Positions 35,040 to 43,191 of a stretch of 64,000 nt of DNA are shown one piece after another (the stretch's first letter is position 1; every line of letters starts with the position of its first letter). Source of the DNA: Flavobacterium sp. HTF. GTDB taxonomy: Bacteria > Bacteroidota > Bacteroidia > Flavobacteriales > Flavobacteriaceae. A program made the position numbers and the translations under genes. A model generated the notes under the pieces. The model was given only the letters and a program-made list of their open reading frames with translations. It searched no databases and was not told the origin of the DNA. Location of the stretch: the NCBI RefSeq assembly GCF_003105115.1, contig NZ_QETH01000013.1:1-64000 (forward strand). Direction: 5' to 3'.

Positions 35040-36119
35040 TTATTTCAGAGTCGATTTAATCACAACCGCAGCCTGTTCTATAGCAGTTTGCACAGCCGGA
35101 ACATTTGCAATTGGGTTCAAAAGTCCGTAATCATGTATCAATCCGCTGTATCTTGTTAGTGTTACAGGTACTCCAGCTTCGTTTAGTTTTCTGGCATACG
35201 CTTCGCCTTCATCTCTCAAAACATCATTTTCGGCAGTTTGCACAAGTGCAGGAGGTAAGTCTTTTAATTGGTCTAAACTGGCCTGCAATGGAGAAGCATA
35301 GATTTCTTTTCTTTTATTGTTGTCCGGTAAATAGTTATCCCAGAACCATTTCATCATATTTTTGGTCAAAAATCTTCCGTTTGCAAAAGAATTATAAGAT
35401 TCAGTTTCAAAATTTGCATCTGTTACCGGCCATAATAAAACCTGTAGTTTAATGTGCGGTCCTTTTTTATCTTTCGCCATTAGGGTAATAGCGGCAGTCA
35501 TATTTCCTCCGACACTGTTTCCTACTACAGCAAGGTTTTTTCCGTTTACGCCAATTTCTTTTCCATTTTCAGAAACCCATTGTGTTGCCGCATAAATTTC
35601 GTTTATGGCCACCGGATATTGTGCTTCCGGAGAAGGAGTGTAGTCCGGAAATACAGCAACCGCGCCACTTGCCACAACCAAATCCCTAACTAATCTTCTG
35701 TGTGTCGGATAATCTCCCAAAACCCATCCGCCACCGTGGATAAAGATAAAAACCGGGGCATCTGCTTTTGAACCTTTTGGTTTGGTGATATGAATTTTCA
35801 CTTTAAGTCCGTTTTGGGAAATCACTTTTTCAGATTCCTCAATTCCGGAATAATTTACTTCTACCGATTTTTGAGCTCCAACCAACACGCCGCGTGCATC
35901 AGCGACACTTAATTGTTCAAGCGGTTTTCCGTCACCGGAATTTAATGCTTTCAAAAAACTTCTTACCTCTGTAAAAACCTGTGGGTCATTTTCTCCTTTG
36001 TATTGTCTTTCCTGTGCCATGACATTTGTGTTAAGAGTTAGTAATGCGATAATAAACAAACCTTGTTGGATTCTGTTTTTGATGTTACCGTTCAAAACGG
36101 CTTGTGCTATAGTTTTCAT
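35040..36119 (-). CDS. Exported alpha/beta-hydrolase, HSL-type esterase
   Basis: Protein of 359 residues with a signal-like N-terminus (QGLFIIALLTLNTNVMAQ). It carries HGGGW (oxyanion hole of the hormone-sensitive-lipase family), GNSVGG (nucleophile serine), the DVLRDEGEAYA segment with the acidic residue, and HDYG with the catalytic histidine. It should hydrolyse short-chain or small carboxylic esters in the periplasm; the natural substrate is unknown. It lies 75 bp after the last gene of the kai operon in the same direction. A -7 box (TATCTTTG, 36153-36160) in between suggests its own promoter. Confidence 0.88.
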   Translation of the reverse strand: MKTIAQAVLNGNIKNRIQQGLFIIALLTLNTNVMAQERQYKGENDPQVFTEVRSFLKALNSGDGKPLEQLSVADARGVLVGAQKSVEVNYSGIEESEKVISQNGLKVKIHITKPKGSKADAPVFIFIHGGGWVLGDYPTHRRLVRDLVVASGAVAVFPDYTPSPEAQYPVAINEIYAATQWVSENGKEIGVNGKNLAVVGNSVGGNMTAAITLMAKDKKGPHIKLQVLLWPVTDANFETESYNSFANGRFLTKNMMKWFWDNYLPDNNKRKEIYASPLQASLDQLKDLPPALVQTAENDVLRDEGEAYARKLNEAGVPVTLTRYSGLIHDYGLLNPIANVPAVQTAIEQAAVVIKSTLK

Positions 36120-36152
36120 ATCTTATAATGTTTATCAGTTAATTTGACAGGA

Positions 36153-36160
36153 CAAAGATA
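36153..36160 (-). promoter_or_regulatory. -7 box of the esterase gene
   Basis: TATCTTTG on the minus strand, 33 bp before the start codon; no clear -33 element seen. Confidence 0.45.
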
Positions 36161-36194
36161 TGGCGGTAGTCAGGCTCAGGAAATAGATAAAAGT

Positions 36195-37067
36195 CTATTC
36201 TGATTGTACATTTTTCCCTTGTAGGTATTTTTTCTTGAAATTTGAGGGAGTATCTCCAACTTTGTTGGTAAAAAGGCGGTTAAAATAAGCCGGATCTTCA
36301 TATCCGAGCTGGTAGGCAATTTCTTTTACGCTTAAGGCAGAATATCCTAAAAGTCTTTTGGCTTCCAGAATAATCCGGTCTTTTATAATATCGTTTGGCT
36401 GCGTTAACTCCAGGCGATTAAATTTATTGGATAAGGTTTTGGGTGCCACGCCCAGTATATCGGCATAATCGGCAACCGTATGTTTGGTCCTGAAGTGAAT
36501 TTCTACCAGACGGCTGAAATCCCTGAAGAAATCCATTTCTTTTGAAGGCTCATTATTCAGAGCACCCAATTGCTGAATTTTCCAGATTCGGGTTGCTTTT
36601 ATGATCAGTTGTTTCAGGTACGTCCGGATCATTTCTTCCTGTGAAGAGTCCGGAGTATCAAATTCCTGCTGAATCTGGGTATAAATGCCTTCTACAAACA
36701 AAACCTCATTATCAGGCAGGGCTGTCATTGGCATTTCAAATATATTATTAAATAACAATCCGTCACAGGCCACTTCGGCATCGTGAATCTGTACACAATA
36801 AAAGTCACGGTTATAATACATAAAATAACCGTGTTGTTTTCCTTCTTTATTAATCTGCAAATATTGGTTGCTGTTAATAAAAAAAAGGGAAGGGCTTGTT
36901 GTCTGATAATGTTTGAAATCGATTGTTATCGAATAATTTTCCGGTAAGTAAAGAACTTTAATATAAGGTTTGAAATAATCCCCGTTAATTTCTTCAGCAG
37001 AATCAGCATTAAGAACCAGGAACCCTAGTTTTTTATAATTTGATTCAAAAAAATTATGGTTCTTCAT
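36195..37067 (-). CDS. AraC-family regulator, last gene of the kai operon
   Basis: Protein of 290 residues. The N-terminal ~185 residues are a ligand or partner domain with beta-rich segments (YFKPYIKVLYLPENYSI). The C-terminal ~100 residues are a double AraC helix-turn-helix: VADYADILGVAPKTLSNKFN, then VKEIAYQLGYEDPAYFNRLF. The start codon overlaps the stop of the receiver gene (TAATG), so the two are translationally coupled. It is therefore a plausible transcriptional output of the KaiC-KaiB-kinase module. Confidence 0.88.
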   Translation of the reverse strand: MKNHNFFESNYKKLGFLVLNADSAEEINGDYFKPYIKVLYLPENYSITIDFKHYQTTSPSLFFINSNQYLQINKEGKQHGYFMYYNRDFYCVQIHDAEVACDGLLFNNIFEMPMTALPDNEVLFVEGIYTQIQQEFDTPDSSQEEMIRTYLKQLIIKATRIWKIQQLGALNNEPSKEMDFFRDFSRLVEIHFRTKHTVADYADILGVAPKTLSNKFNRLELTQPNDIIKDRIILEAKRLLGYSALSVKEIAYQLGYEDPAYFNRLFTNKVGDTPSNFKKKYLQGKNVQSE

Positions 37068-37480
37068 TATACCGTAATTTCGGTTTCAACAATTTTTAAA
37101 ATGTTTTTAGGAATCTCCTCAAAGCCTTCTATAGAATAAGGTTTAATCAGGTACGCTTTTACGCCCAGCTGATCACATTTTTCTTTATAGGCAGGATTTA
37201 TACTGGTCGAATAAACAAAACACGGTATATGCTTAATTTGATCGGTATTCAAAATTTCCTGTAATGCTTCGATTCCGTCTTTTAGCGGCATATTGATATC
37301 CGTAAGAATTACATCCGGTGTTTCCTTAGAAGTGTCTTTCAGGTAATTCAAAAGCTCTTCTCCGTTTGTTACCAGGCTAACTTTATCAAAATGCGCATTC
37401 TTATTAAAGGAATCGCAGATGATATCTGCGTCATCAATATCATCTTCGGCAATAATTATATGTAGGTTCATTTTTTGCAT
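37067..37480 (-). CDS. Single-domain response regulator (receiver only) of kai operon
   Basis: Protein of 137 residues made of one receiver domain: acidic pocket AEDD (E12-D14), phospho-acceptor D61 in VILTDINMPLKDG, switch region VYSTS and conserved lysine in YLIKPYS. It resembles the Rcp1-like receivers that pair with light or PAS kinases. It has no DNA-binding domain, so it must act on another protein. It starts 2 bp after the PAS kinase gene and overlaps the AraC gene by 1 base. Confidence 0.92.
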   Translation of the reverse strand: MQKMNLHIIIAEDDIDDADIICDSFNKNAHFDKVSLVTNGEELLNYLKDTSKETPDVILTDINMPLKDGIEALQEILNTDQIKHIPCFVYSTSINPAYKEKCDQLGVKAYLIKPYSIEGFEEIPKNILKIVETEITV

Positions 37481-37482
37481 TT

Positions 37483-38739
37483 TTATAGAATTGAGAAATA
37501 TAGATTAAATGTAGTGCCTTCGTTAAGTTTACTATCGACGGTTATATAACCGGAATGGTTTTCCATAATCTTTTTACAGATCGCAAGACCAATTCCGTTT
37601 CCTGAATATTCATTCTTAGCATGTAAACGCTGAAAAATGGTAAAAATTTTGGTCAGGTGGCTTTCTTCCATCCCTATGCCGTTATCTTTTATTTTAATCT
37701 GGACAAATTTGTGGTTCTGATTTGGGTTTTGTGCATCGTAATCACCAATCTGAAAAATCTGAATAACAGGAGGAATATCCGTTTTACTATATTTAATGGC
37801 ATTTGAAATCAGATTGGAAAACAGCTGGCGCATTTGCACTTTGGAAGCGCGCAATACAGGCAGTTTTTCAATTTGGATAGTCGCTTTTTTATCGGTTATG
37901 ATGATTTCCAGATCTTCTTTTACTTCTGAAATTATTTCGGCCAGATTCACTTCGGTAAGTTCCTCCTGTACCGTATGGGAAGAATAACTAACCAAATCGT
38001 CAACGAGTGAATTCAGTCGTACTGCAGATGATTTCATTACATTCATCGCTTTGGCGTCAGCTTCAGCCAGTTTCTCGGCGTTTATTCTTTGGCTGTACAT
38101 CACTATTTTCCTCAAAGGTTCCTTAAGGTCATGTGATATTACATGTATAAATTCTCCCAGATTTTTGTTGATCCTGTTCAGTTCATTGATTTTTTCCTCA
38201 AGCTCCTTCTGATGATGAATTAAGGCATCTTCATGTTTTTTCTTTTCGGTTAAATCCGTAATCACAATACCAATACCCTGTACAGAAGGTTCAAGATCTG
38301 TCAGGGCAATGTAAGCCGGAAAAGTTTTTTTCTCATGAATGGTATTAAACACAATTTCATGCGTTGTAACACCATATTTAAGAGCTTCAATAAGAGAAAC
38401 AAAGTTGCTCTCATTATTAAAATATTCATACAAATAAGTTCCGATTATTTTTTCTGAAGAGATACCTACCAGTTTTGCAAAATAATCATTACAATATAAT
38501 ATCAGCCCATTTCTTGATATACTCAGGGCTCCCTGTCCAAATTTTTCGATAAGGAGCCTGAAGGTGTAATCGGCAGTTTCTAATGAATAAAGCTGTGGTA
38601 CTCCATTACTGTTTAAAACCAACGCATCTACATCGCCGCCCTTTATAGCATCAACAATACTATTTGATTCATATAGTTCTTCTTTCAAAGACGCTATTTC
38701 TGCCAATAAGGATTTGATATTTAAATTTTTATCCTCCAA
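37483..38739 (-). CDS. PAS-domain histidine kinase of kai operon (TTG start)
   Basis: Protein of 418 residues. N-terminal helix and short region with GGDVDALVLN, a PAS domain (~58-165; LSISRNGLILYCNDYFAKLV), a coiled linker (~165-197), HisKA with VISHDLKEPL (phospho-His H203) and a HATPase domain (NLISNAIKYS, DNGIGM). There is no membrane helix, so it is cytosolic. The start is a TTG two bases after the second kaiB stop; I find no nearby in-frame ATG. Its place between kaiB and a receiver gene makes it the likely reader of the KaiB/KaiC state, comparable in role to SasA in cyanobacteria although it lacks a KaiB-like domain itself. Confidence 0.9.
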   Translation of the reverse strand: MEDKNLNIKSLLAEIASLKEELYESNSIVDAIKGGDVDALVLNSNGVPQLYSLETADYTFRLLIEKFGQGALSISRNGLILYCNDYFAKLVGISSEKIIGTYLYEYFNNESNFVSLIEALKYGVTTHEIVFNTIHEKKTFPAYIALTDLEPSVQGIGIVITDLTEKKKHEDALIHHQKELEEKINELNRINKNLGEFIHVISHDLKEPLRKIVMYSQRINAEKLAEADAKAMNVMKSSAVRLNSLVDDLVSYSSHTVQEELTEVNLAEIISEVKEDLEIIITDKKATIQIEKLPVLRASKVQMRQLFSNLISNAIKYSKTDIPPVIQIFQIGDYDAQNPNQNHKFVQIKIKDNGIGMEESHLTKIFTIFQRLHAKNEYSGNGIGLAICKKIMENHSGYITVDSKLNEGTTFNLYFSIL

Positions 38740-38741
38740 AT

Positions 38742-39041
38742 TTATTCCTCTATATTTAAAATTTTTAAAACCTTTGCTTTGTCTGATAAATCACCTAAAA
38801 TGATTCTTTTGGGTTCCGGGCTTGTTTTTATTAAAGTCGGAATGGCAACAATTTGATGTATAATGGCCTGCTCTTTGTCACGGCTGATATCTATAATTTC
38901 CAGATCGTAATTATTTTCCAGATACTTGTCACATATCCGGCGCAGGTTCTCTATTGCATGTCCTGATTTAACAGACATACCGGCAACAAAAAGTATAAAC
39001 CTATGTTTGGACGCACTTGTATCATCAGTTGAGTTACTCAT
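38742..39041 (-). CDS. kaiB: KaiB homologue 2
   Basis: Protein of 99 residues with the KaiB thioredoxin-like pattern: FILFVAGMSVKSGHAIENLR, YDLEIIDISRD, AIPTLI and the RIILGDLSDKAKVL ending. It is about as long as typical KaiB. It differs clearly from the neighbouring KaiB homologue (39044-39340), so the two are not a recent duplicate. It lies 2 bp after that gene and 2 bp before the kinase gene. In known systems KaiB binds phosphorylated KaiC and changes its activity and partners; this is the expected role here. Confidence 0.93.
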   Translation of the reverse strand: MSNSTDDTSASKHRFILFVAGMSVKSGHAIENLRRICDKYLENNYDLEIIDISRDKEQAIIHQIVAIPTLIKTSPEPKRIILGDLSDKAKVLKILNIEE

Positions 39042-39043
39042 TT

Positions 39044-39340
39044 TTATGACTTTATAGGTTTAATATTAAGACCCACAAGTACTCTCTCCTCATTAGAAAG
39101 GTCGCCAATAATTTTACGGATTGGTTCCGGAAATTTTCTCACTAAAGTTGGTACAGCCAAAATCTGGTCGCCTTCTGCCAACTGTGGATTTTTCAGCAAA
39201 TCGATAATTTCAATGCTGTATTTTCCGGCCAGATATTCTTCCGCATATTTTTTTATGTTTTCCAGTGCCTTTATTGACTTTGGTGTTTGTCCGGCTATAT
39301 AAAGCAATAATTGCCATTCGGCTACAACTTCTTTTTTCAT
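39044..39340 (-). CDS. kaiB: KaiB homologue 1
   Basis: Protein of 98 residues with the full KaiB pattern: [54 protein letters not shown] and [15 protein letters not shown]. It keeps the GDQI and PTL segments of canonical KaiB better than the second copy. It starts 1 bp after the kaiC stop, so the two are tightly coupled. It is expected to bind KaiC; no KaiA gene is present. Confidence 0.95.
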   Translation of the reverse strand: MKKEVVAEWQLLLYIAGQTPKSIKALENIKKYAEEYLAGKYSIEIIDLLKNPQLAEGDQILAVPTLVRKFPEPIRKIIGDLSNEERVLVGLNIKPIKS

Positions 39341-39341
39341 T

Positions 39342-41021
39342 TTACTGTTTTTTTCTGTTAGAAGACAATTTTTTCTGTAATTCTTCTGTGGCTTTCAGGA
39401 TACTTAATTCATCTTCTGCAGATTCAAACTCGGTTTTAAGTGCTTCTATATTAGCTTCCAAAACTTTACGTTTTCGCTCAATTTCCCTGTCTTTTCGGCT
39501 TATTTCGTTTTGTAATTTAATATCCGAAATGGTTTTTTTGAACTGGTGTGACGTTCTCGCTGCACCTGTCAATATTCCCTGCGGGCCCAGTTCTACATCC
39601 AGTAATTCAATTCCTTTGTTGGTAATAACAAATTCCCTTACCTGGTTAGAATGCCCCATACCTCTTGATTTTACAATAAAGATTCCACGGTTTCTTTCCC
39701 CGATTCCTTCCATATCGCGTACCGTAATCCAGGTGTCAACCAATGAGGATACGGATTCTTCTGCAAGATCCGGTCTGAAATTTTCAGTTTGTTTATTTAA
39801 AGACGTAAAAAGTGCCGTAATATTGTTCGCTTTCAGCATATCTATAAGCCTCACCAGCATTGATTTTACCTCGTGCTCGCTTCCTACAGAAATTAAATTA
39901 CTGATCGGGTCAATAATAATGGTAGTAGGTTCAAACTCTTTGATTAATTTTCGAAGTGTAAGCAAATGCAGTTCAAGACCATTAAGCGAAGGCCTTGACG
40001 AGTGAATCTGTAAAGTGCCATTATCTAAAAATTTCTGCAGGTCAACGCCGATTGATTTCATATTTCGAACCAATTGCTGTGGTGATTCCTCAAAAGCAAA
40101 ATAGATGGTTTTCTCCTTATTTTTACATTGCTGGGTAGCAAAATAACAAGCGATGGTAGTTTTGGCAGTTCCGGCAGTTCCGGAAACCAAAATATTGCTT
40201 CCGCGGTAATAACCTCCGCCCTGAAACATACCGTTTAATCCTTCTAACCCTGTCGAAACCACTTCTGAAGAAACTTCGTTGTCCAGTTTCAGGGACGTAA
40301 TAGGAAGTACGGAAATACCGTTTTCATCAATAAGAAACGGGTATTCGTTTGTACCATGAGTAGATCCCCTGTATTTTACAATTCGGAGCCTTCTGGTAGA
40401 AACCTGTTCAATAACACGGTGATCCAGTACTATTACGCAGTCAGAAACATACTCTTCCAGTCCCTGGCGGGTGAGGGTAGCTTCTCCGCGTTCTCCTGTA
40501 ATAATTGCCGTTACGCCTTTTTGTTTCAGCCAGTGAAATAATCTTCTCAATTCAGCTCTCAGTATCGCCTGATTATCAAGTCCTGCAAATAACGATTCTA
40601 TAGTATCCAGAACGACACGTTTTGCTTTAATCGAATCAATCGCATAACCTAATCTGATGAATAATCCATCCAGATCATATTCGCCTGCTTCCTCAATTTC
40701 AGATCTTTCGACTCTGACATGATCGACTACTAATTTTTTATCTTTTTTAAGTTTTTCCAGGTCAAAGCCCAGTGATTTTACATTTAAAGTAAGGTCATCG
40801 GAGGGTTCTTCAAAAGACATGAAAACTCCGGGTTCGTTATACTCTGTAATTCCTTTTATAAGGAATTGCATGGATAACAATGTTTTTCCGCAACCGGCAC
40901 CGCCGCAGATTAATGTAGGTCGTCCCGAAGGAAATCCACCATCAGTAATCTCGTCCAGACCGTCAACTCCCGTAGGGGTTTTTGGAAAAATAAAACTATG
41001 TGATTTTGTTTGTTCTTGCAC
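39342..41021 (-). CDS. kaiC: KaiC-family ATPase with two RecA domains
   Basis: Protein of 559 residues starting at GTG (next in-frame Met is residue 51). CI domain: Walker A GGAGCGKT (40-47), catalytic glutamates E71-E72. CII domain: Walker [10 protein letters not shown] (281-289), glutamates E311-E312. The position of the cyanobacterial phospho-pair S431/T432 is occupied by S424-S425 in [10 protein letters not shown], so autophosphorylation is possible; the residue matching T426 is alanine. Residues ~495-555 form a charged coiled-coil tail instead of the usual short A-loop tail. It heads an operon with two kaiB genes, a PAS kinase, a receiver and an AraC gene, without kaiA. Expected role: ATP-dependent timer or stress switch. 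Confidence 0.95.
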   Translation of the reverse strand: MQEQTKSHSFIFPKTPTGVDGLDEITDGGFPSGRPTLICGGAGCGKTLLSMQFLIKGITEYNEPGVFMSFEEPSDDLTLNVKSLGFDLEKLKKDKKLVVDHVRVERSEIEEAGEYDLDGLFIRLGYAIDSIKAKRVVLDTIESLFAGLDNQAILRAELRRLFHWLKQKGVTAIITGERGEATLTRQGLEEYVSDCVIVLDHRVIEQVSTRRLRIVKYRGSTHGTNEYPFLIDENGISVLPITSLKLDNEVSSEVVSTGLEGLNGMFQGGGYYRGSNILVSGTAGTAKTTIACYFATQQCKNKEKTIYFAFEESPQQLVRNMKSIGVDLQKFLDNGTLQIHSSRPSLNGLELHLLTLRKLIKEFEPTTIIIDPISNLISVGSEHEVKSMLVRLIDMLKANNITALFTSLNKQTENFRPDLAEESVSSLVDTWITVRDMEGIGERNRGIFIVKSRGMGHSNQVREFVITNKGIELLDVELGPQGILTGAARTSHQFKKTISDIKLQNEISRKDREIERKRKVLEANIEALKTEFESAEDELSILKATEELQKKLSSNRKKQ

Positions 41022-41043
41022 GATAAAATATATTCTGTTTACT

Positions 41044-41073
41044 CAAATATACGTTTTCCTGCGAAATTTTCAA
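41044..41073 (-). promoter_or_regulatory. Promoter of the kai operon
   Basis: On the minus strand: TTG at 41073-41071, 19-base spacer, TATATTTG at 41051-41044, matching the Bacteroidetes promoter consensus. Transcription should start about 7 bases downstream, about 15 bases before the GTG start of kaiC. Confidence 0.65.
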
Positions 41074-41203
41074 TTAATATTTATTAAAGATTTAACAGCT
41101 GTTTAAAGAAAATTAAAGCTTTTTTAGAAAGATTGGCAATGAATTTATGTTAATGCAACGATTTGATGTGAAAACATGATATTTGGTTCGCTATATTAAA
41201 TTT

Positions 41204-42448
41204 TTACTGCTTATTTAGGTTCAGTTGCTCAATATTTTTGCGAATAACATTTTTGTCCGAAGCCGTTTTCGCTAAATCAAGGGCTTTTGCAAACGCCTCT
41301 GAAGCCCTTTGTTTATCAGAATCAGCATATAAATTTCCGAGAAGCGAATAATAAAAGTGATTTTCTGTTAAATTAAGTTTTTCAGCCTCAATGATAGCTT
41401 CTTTTTTGCCTTTTACTTTAGACAAAGCATACGTCCTGTTTAAAGCAACGATGGGCGAATACTCTAAAATAATGAGATTATTATACAGTTCCAGGATGTG
41501 GTCCCATTTTTCAATACTATCTTCTTTAATCGTATGCCAATACGCAATTCCGGCTTCGAGATGGTATTTGGAAAGTTTATTTCCCGTTGAAGAACGGCTC
41601 AGGAAATAAGCTCCCCTTTCTATCAGTTCCTGATTCCAAAGGGACTGATCCTGATCTTCATATAAAATAATTTCCCCATTTTCTGATGTCCGGGCTTCAA
41701 ATCTGGAAGAATGAAAACACATCAGGGCCATCAAAGCGTTGGTTTCGGGCAGATTGGTGTTGTTGTTTTGAATCAGTAAAAAAGTAAGGCGCATGGCCTC
41801 TGCGCAAAGATCTTTTCGTAAAGTAGTATTTTGTGAAGTAGAGTAGTAGCCTTCTGAATACAGAAGATAAATGGTTTTGAGCACCGTTTGAATCCTGTCT
41901 GTTACCTGAGAGCTGCTGGGGTTTTGTATTTTTATATTTTCTTCTTTGAGTTTTTCCTTAGCACGGTTGATTCTTTTATAAATTACTTCTTTGTTCGAAA
42001 GAAAAGCATCGGTAATTTCATTTACTCCAAAACCACATAATAAATTGAGTGCCAGCGCAATTTGTGCTTCATCAGAATTACACGGATTACAGACCGTAAA
42101 TATCATGGCAAGCTGGCTGTCTGCAATATTCTGTTCTGATAAATCAATGTCGATTTCGGGATTATTTAAAGGCGAATTGTATTTGATTTCGGCAGCAATT
42201 TTGGTTTCAAAAACAGTATTTCTCTTCAGGTAGTTTTTGGTTTTATTTTTGGCGACTGTATAAAGCCATGCGGTTGGATTTTCCGGAACTCCCTTTATAG
42301 CCCAGGTTTCTGACGCTGCCAGAAAAGTATCACTCACAATATCTTCGGCAATTTCAATATGATGAATGCCAAATAAACTGGAAAGAACTGAAACTATTTT
42401 TTGATACTCGGTTCTAAAAAGGTTGGGGATAAGTTCTTGGTTGTTCAA
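41204..42448 (-). CDS. ECF42-type RNA polymerase sigma factor (TTG start)
   Basis: Protein of 414 residues. Sigma region 2 (~8-75; LFGIHHIEIAEDIVSDTFLA), region 4 (~125-175; LLCGFGVNEITDAFL, IYKRINRAKEKL) and a long C-terminal TPR-like extension (~180-410) with YLLYSEGYYS and DQDQSLWN. This is the ECF42 layout, a group usually encoded next to YciI/DGPF proteins, as here. The only plausible start is TTG at 42448: a stop codon lies 12 bases upstream in frame, and the next Met is far inside. A 7-bp tandem repeat begins only 11 bp upstream, so promoter and leader lie in or beyond it. Confidence 0.9.
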   Translation of the reverse strand: MNNQELIPNLFRTEYQKIVSVLSSLFGIHHIEIAEDIVSDTFLAASETWAIKGVPENPTAWLYTVAKNKTKNYLKRNTVFETKIAAEIKYNSPLNNPEIDIDLSEQNIADSQLAMIFTVCNPCNSDEAQIALALNLLCGFGVNEITDAFLSNKEVIYKRINRAKEKLKEENIKIQNPSSSQVTDRIQTVLKTIYLLYSEGYYSTSQNTTLRKDLCAEAMRLTFLLIQNNNTNLPETNALMALMCFHSSRFEARTSENGEIILYEDQDQSLWNQELIERGAYFLSRSSTGNKLSKYHLEAGIAYWHTIKEDSIEKWDHILELYNNLIILEYSPIVALNRTYALSKVKGKKEAIIEAEKLNLTENHFYYSLLGNLYADSDKQRASEAFAKALDLAKTASDKNVIRKNIEQLNLNKQ

Positions 42449-42458
42449 TCTTTTGATG

Positions 42459-42584
42459 TTTTAAGTTTCAGGTTTGAAGTTTCAGGTTTCAGGTTTCAGG
42501 TTTCAAGTTTCAAGTTTCAAGTTTCAGGTTTCAAGTTTCAGGTTTCGGGTTTCAAGTTTCAGGTTTCGGGTTTCAGGTTTCGGA
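42459..42584. repeat. Heptanucleotide tandem repeat, 18 units
   Basis: Eighteen 7-base units of TTTCAGG with variants TTTCAAG and TTTCGGG (first and last units degenerate). It lies directly before the ECF sigma factor start codon. Stops occur in all minus-strand frames, so it is not coding for the sigma factor. Confidence 0.95.
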
Positions 42585-42750
42585 ATTTGTCATCCTGACG
42601 AAGGAAGGATCCCACACAAGAAACTCCGCAATCAAAATTAACAGTTTTCTGTCAGGACAAACTACGGGTAAAAAAATATCTAAACTTCAAATTCCAATTT
42701 TCAGGAAATTGGAATTTGGAATTTAAAAAATTGGATTTAAAAAAAAGAAT
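42585..42750. repeat. Dispersed-repeat remnant and palindrome between YciI and sigma genes
   Basis: Contains GTCATCCTGACGAAGGAAGG (near 42588-42607), of a type I associate with dispersed Bacteroidetes repeats, and a perfect 13-bp inverted repeat (CAAATTCCAATTT at 42689-42701, AAATTGGAATTTG at 42707-42719) that may terminate the YciI-like gene. No gene is seen. Confidence 0.6.
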
Positions 42751-43086
42751 CTAGAACGCCATTCTGATTTCTACGTTTCCGCCAAAGTTCAAAACCGGGC
42801 AACCTTGTGCAATAGCTGCAGCTTCATCATAATCTTTGGCTTTTACAATAATCAGTCCGCCAATAGATTCTTTGATTTCAACAAAAGGACCATCTGTAAT
42901 TCCTTTGGAGCTTACCAGTTTTCCCTGTCCGTCCCAACGCTGCAAAGGTCTTGCTAACTTATCCTGGGCTGCCAGACCGCCAAACCAGTTTTGCCATTGC
43001 TGCAAATGCTGCTGCAGTTCTTCCGGAGAAGGCTGTGCTTCTTTTGATATAAAATCTCTTCTGAAAATCAACAAAAATTCATTCAT
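42751..43086 (-). CDS. YciI/DGPF-domain protein
   Basis: Protein of 111 residues with the DGPF signature (GITDGPFVEIKESIGG) and the NEFLLIFRRD opening and VEIRMAF ending typical of YCII-related proteins. The family has a ferredoxin-like fold; its biochemical role is not firmly known. Genes of this kind are often next to ECF42 sigma factors, and one lies 302 bp downstream. It is separated from the upstream AhpD-like gene by a terminator hairpin, so it likely has its own promoter. Confidence 0.9.
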   Translation of the reverse strand: MNEFLLIFRRDFISKEAQPSPEELQQHLQQWQNWFGGLAAQDKLARPLQRWDGQGKLVSSKGITDGPFVEIKESIGGLIIVKAKDYDEAAAIAQGCPVLNFGGNVEIRMAF

Positions 43087-43131
43087 TTTTTATGTTTTTA
43101 TAAGTTTATCAATTTGCATTTTAAAAAGAAA

Positions 43132-43182
43132 AGCTGTTTTTATTCCACTATAAATTTAATGTTTTACCGAATAAAAACAGCT
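43132..43182 (-). terminator. Terminator of the AhpD-like gene
   Basis: 14-bp arms AGCTGTTTTTATTC and GAATAAAAACAGCT around a 23-base loop; the minus-strand side runs into TTTTC-TTTTT. It separates the AhpD-like gene from the YciI-like gene. Confidence 0.7.
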
Positions 43183-43191
43183 GTTTTTTAT

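Noticed and set aside
36195..41021. A hidden kaiA or SasA-type gene in the kai operon
   Set aside because: All frames between and inside the genes were considered; no KaiA-like helical domain is present and the PAS kinase lacks a KaiB-like N-terminal domain.
42401..42598. Plus-strand peptide with repeated FKFQVSG units
   Set aside because: It is only the translation of the heptamer array; there is no independent evidence for a gene.
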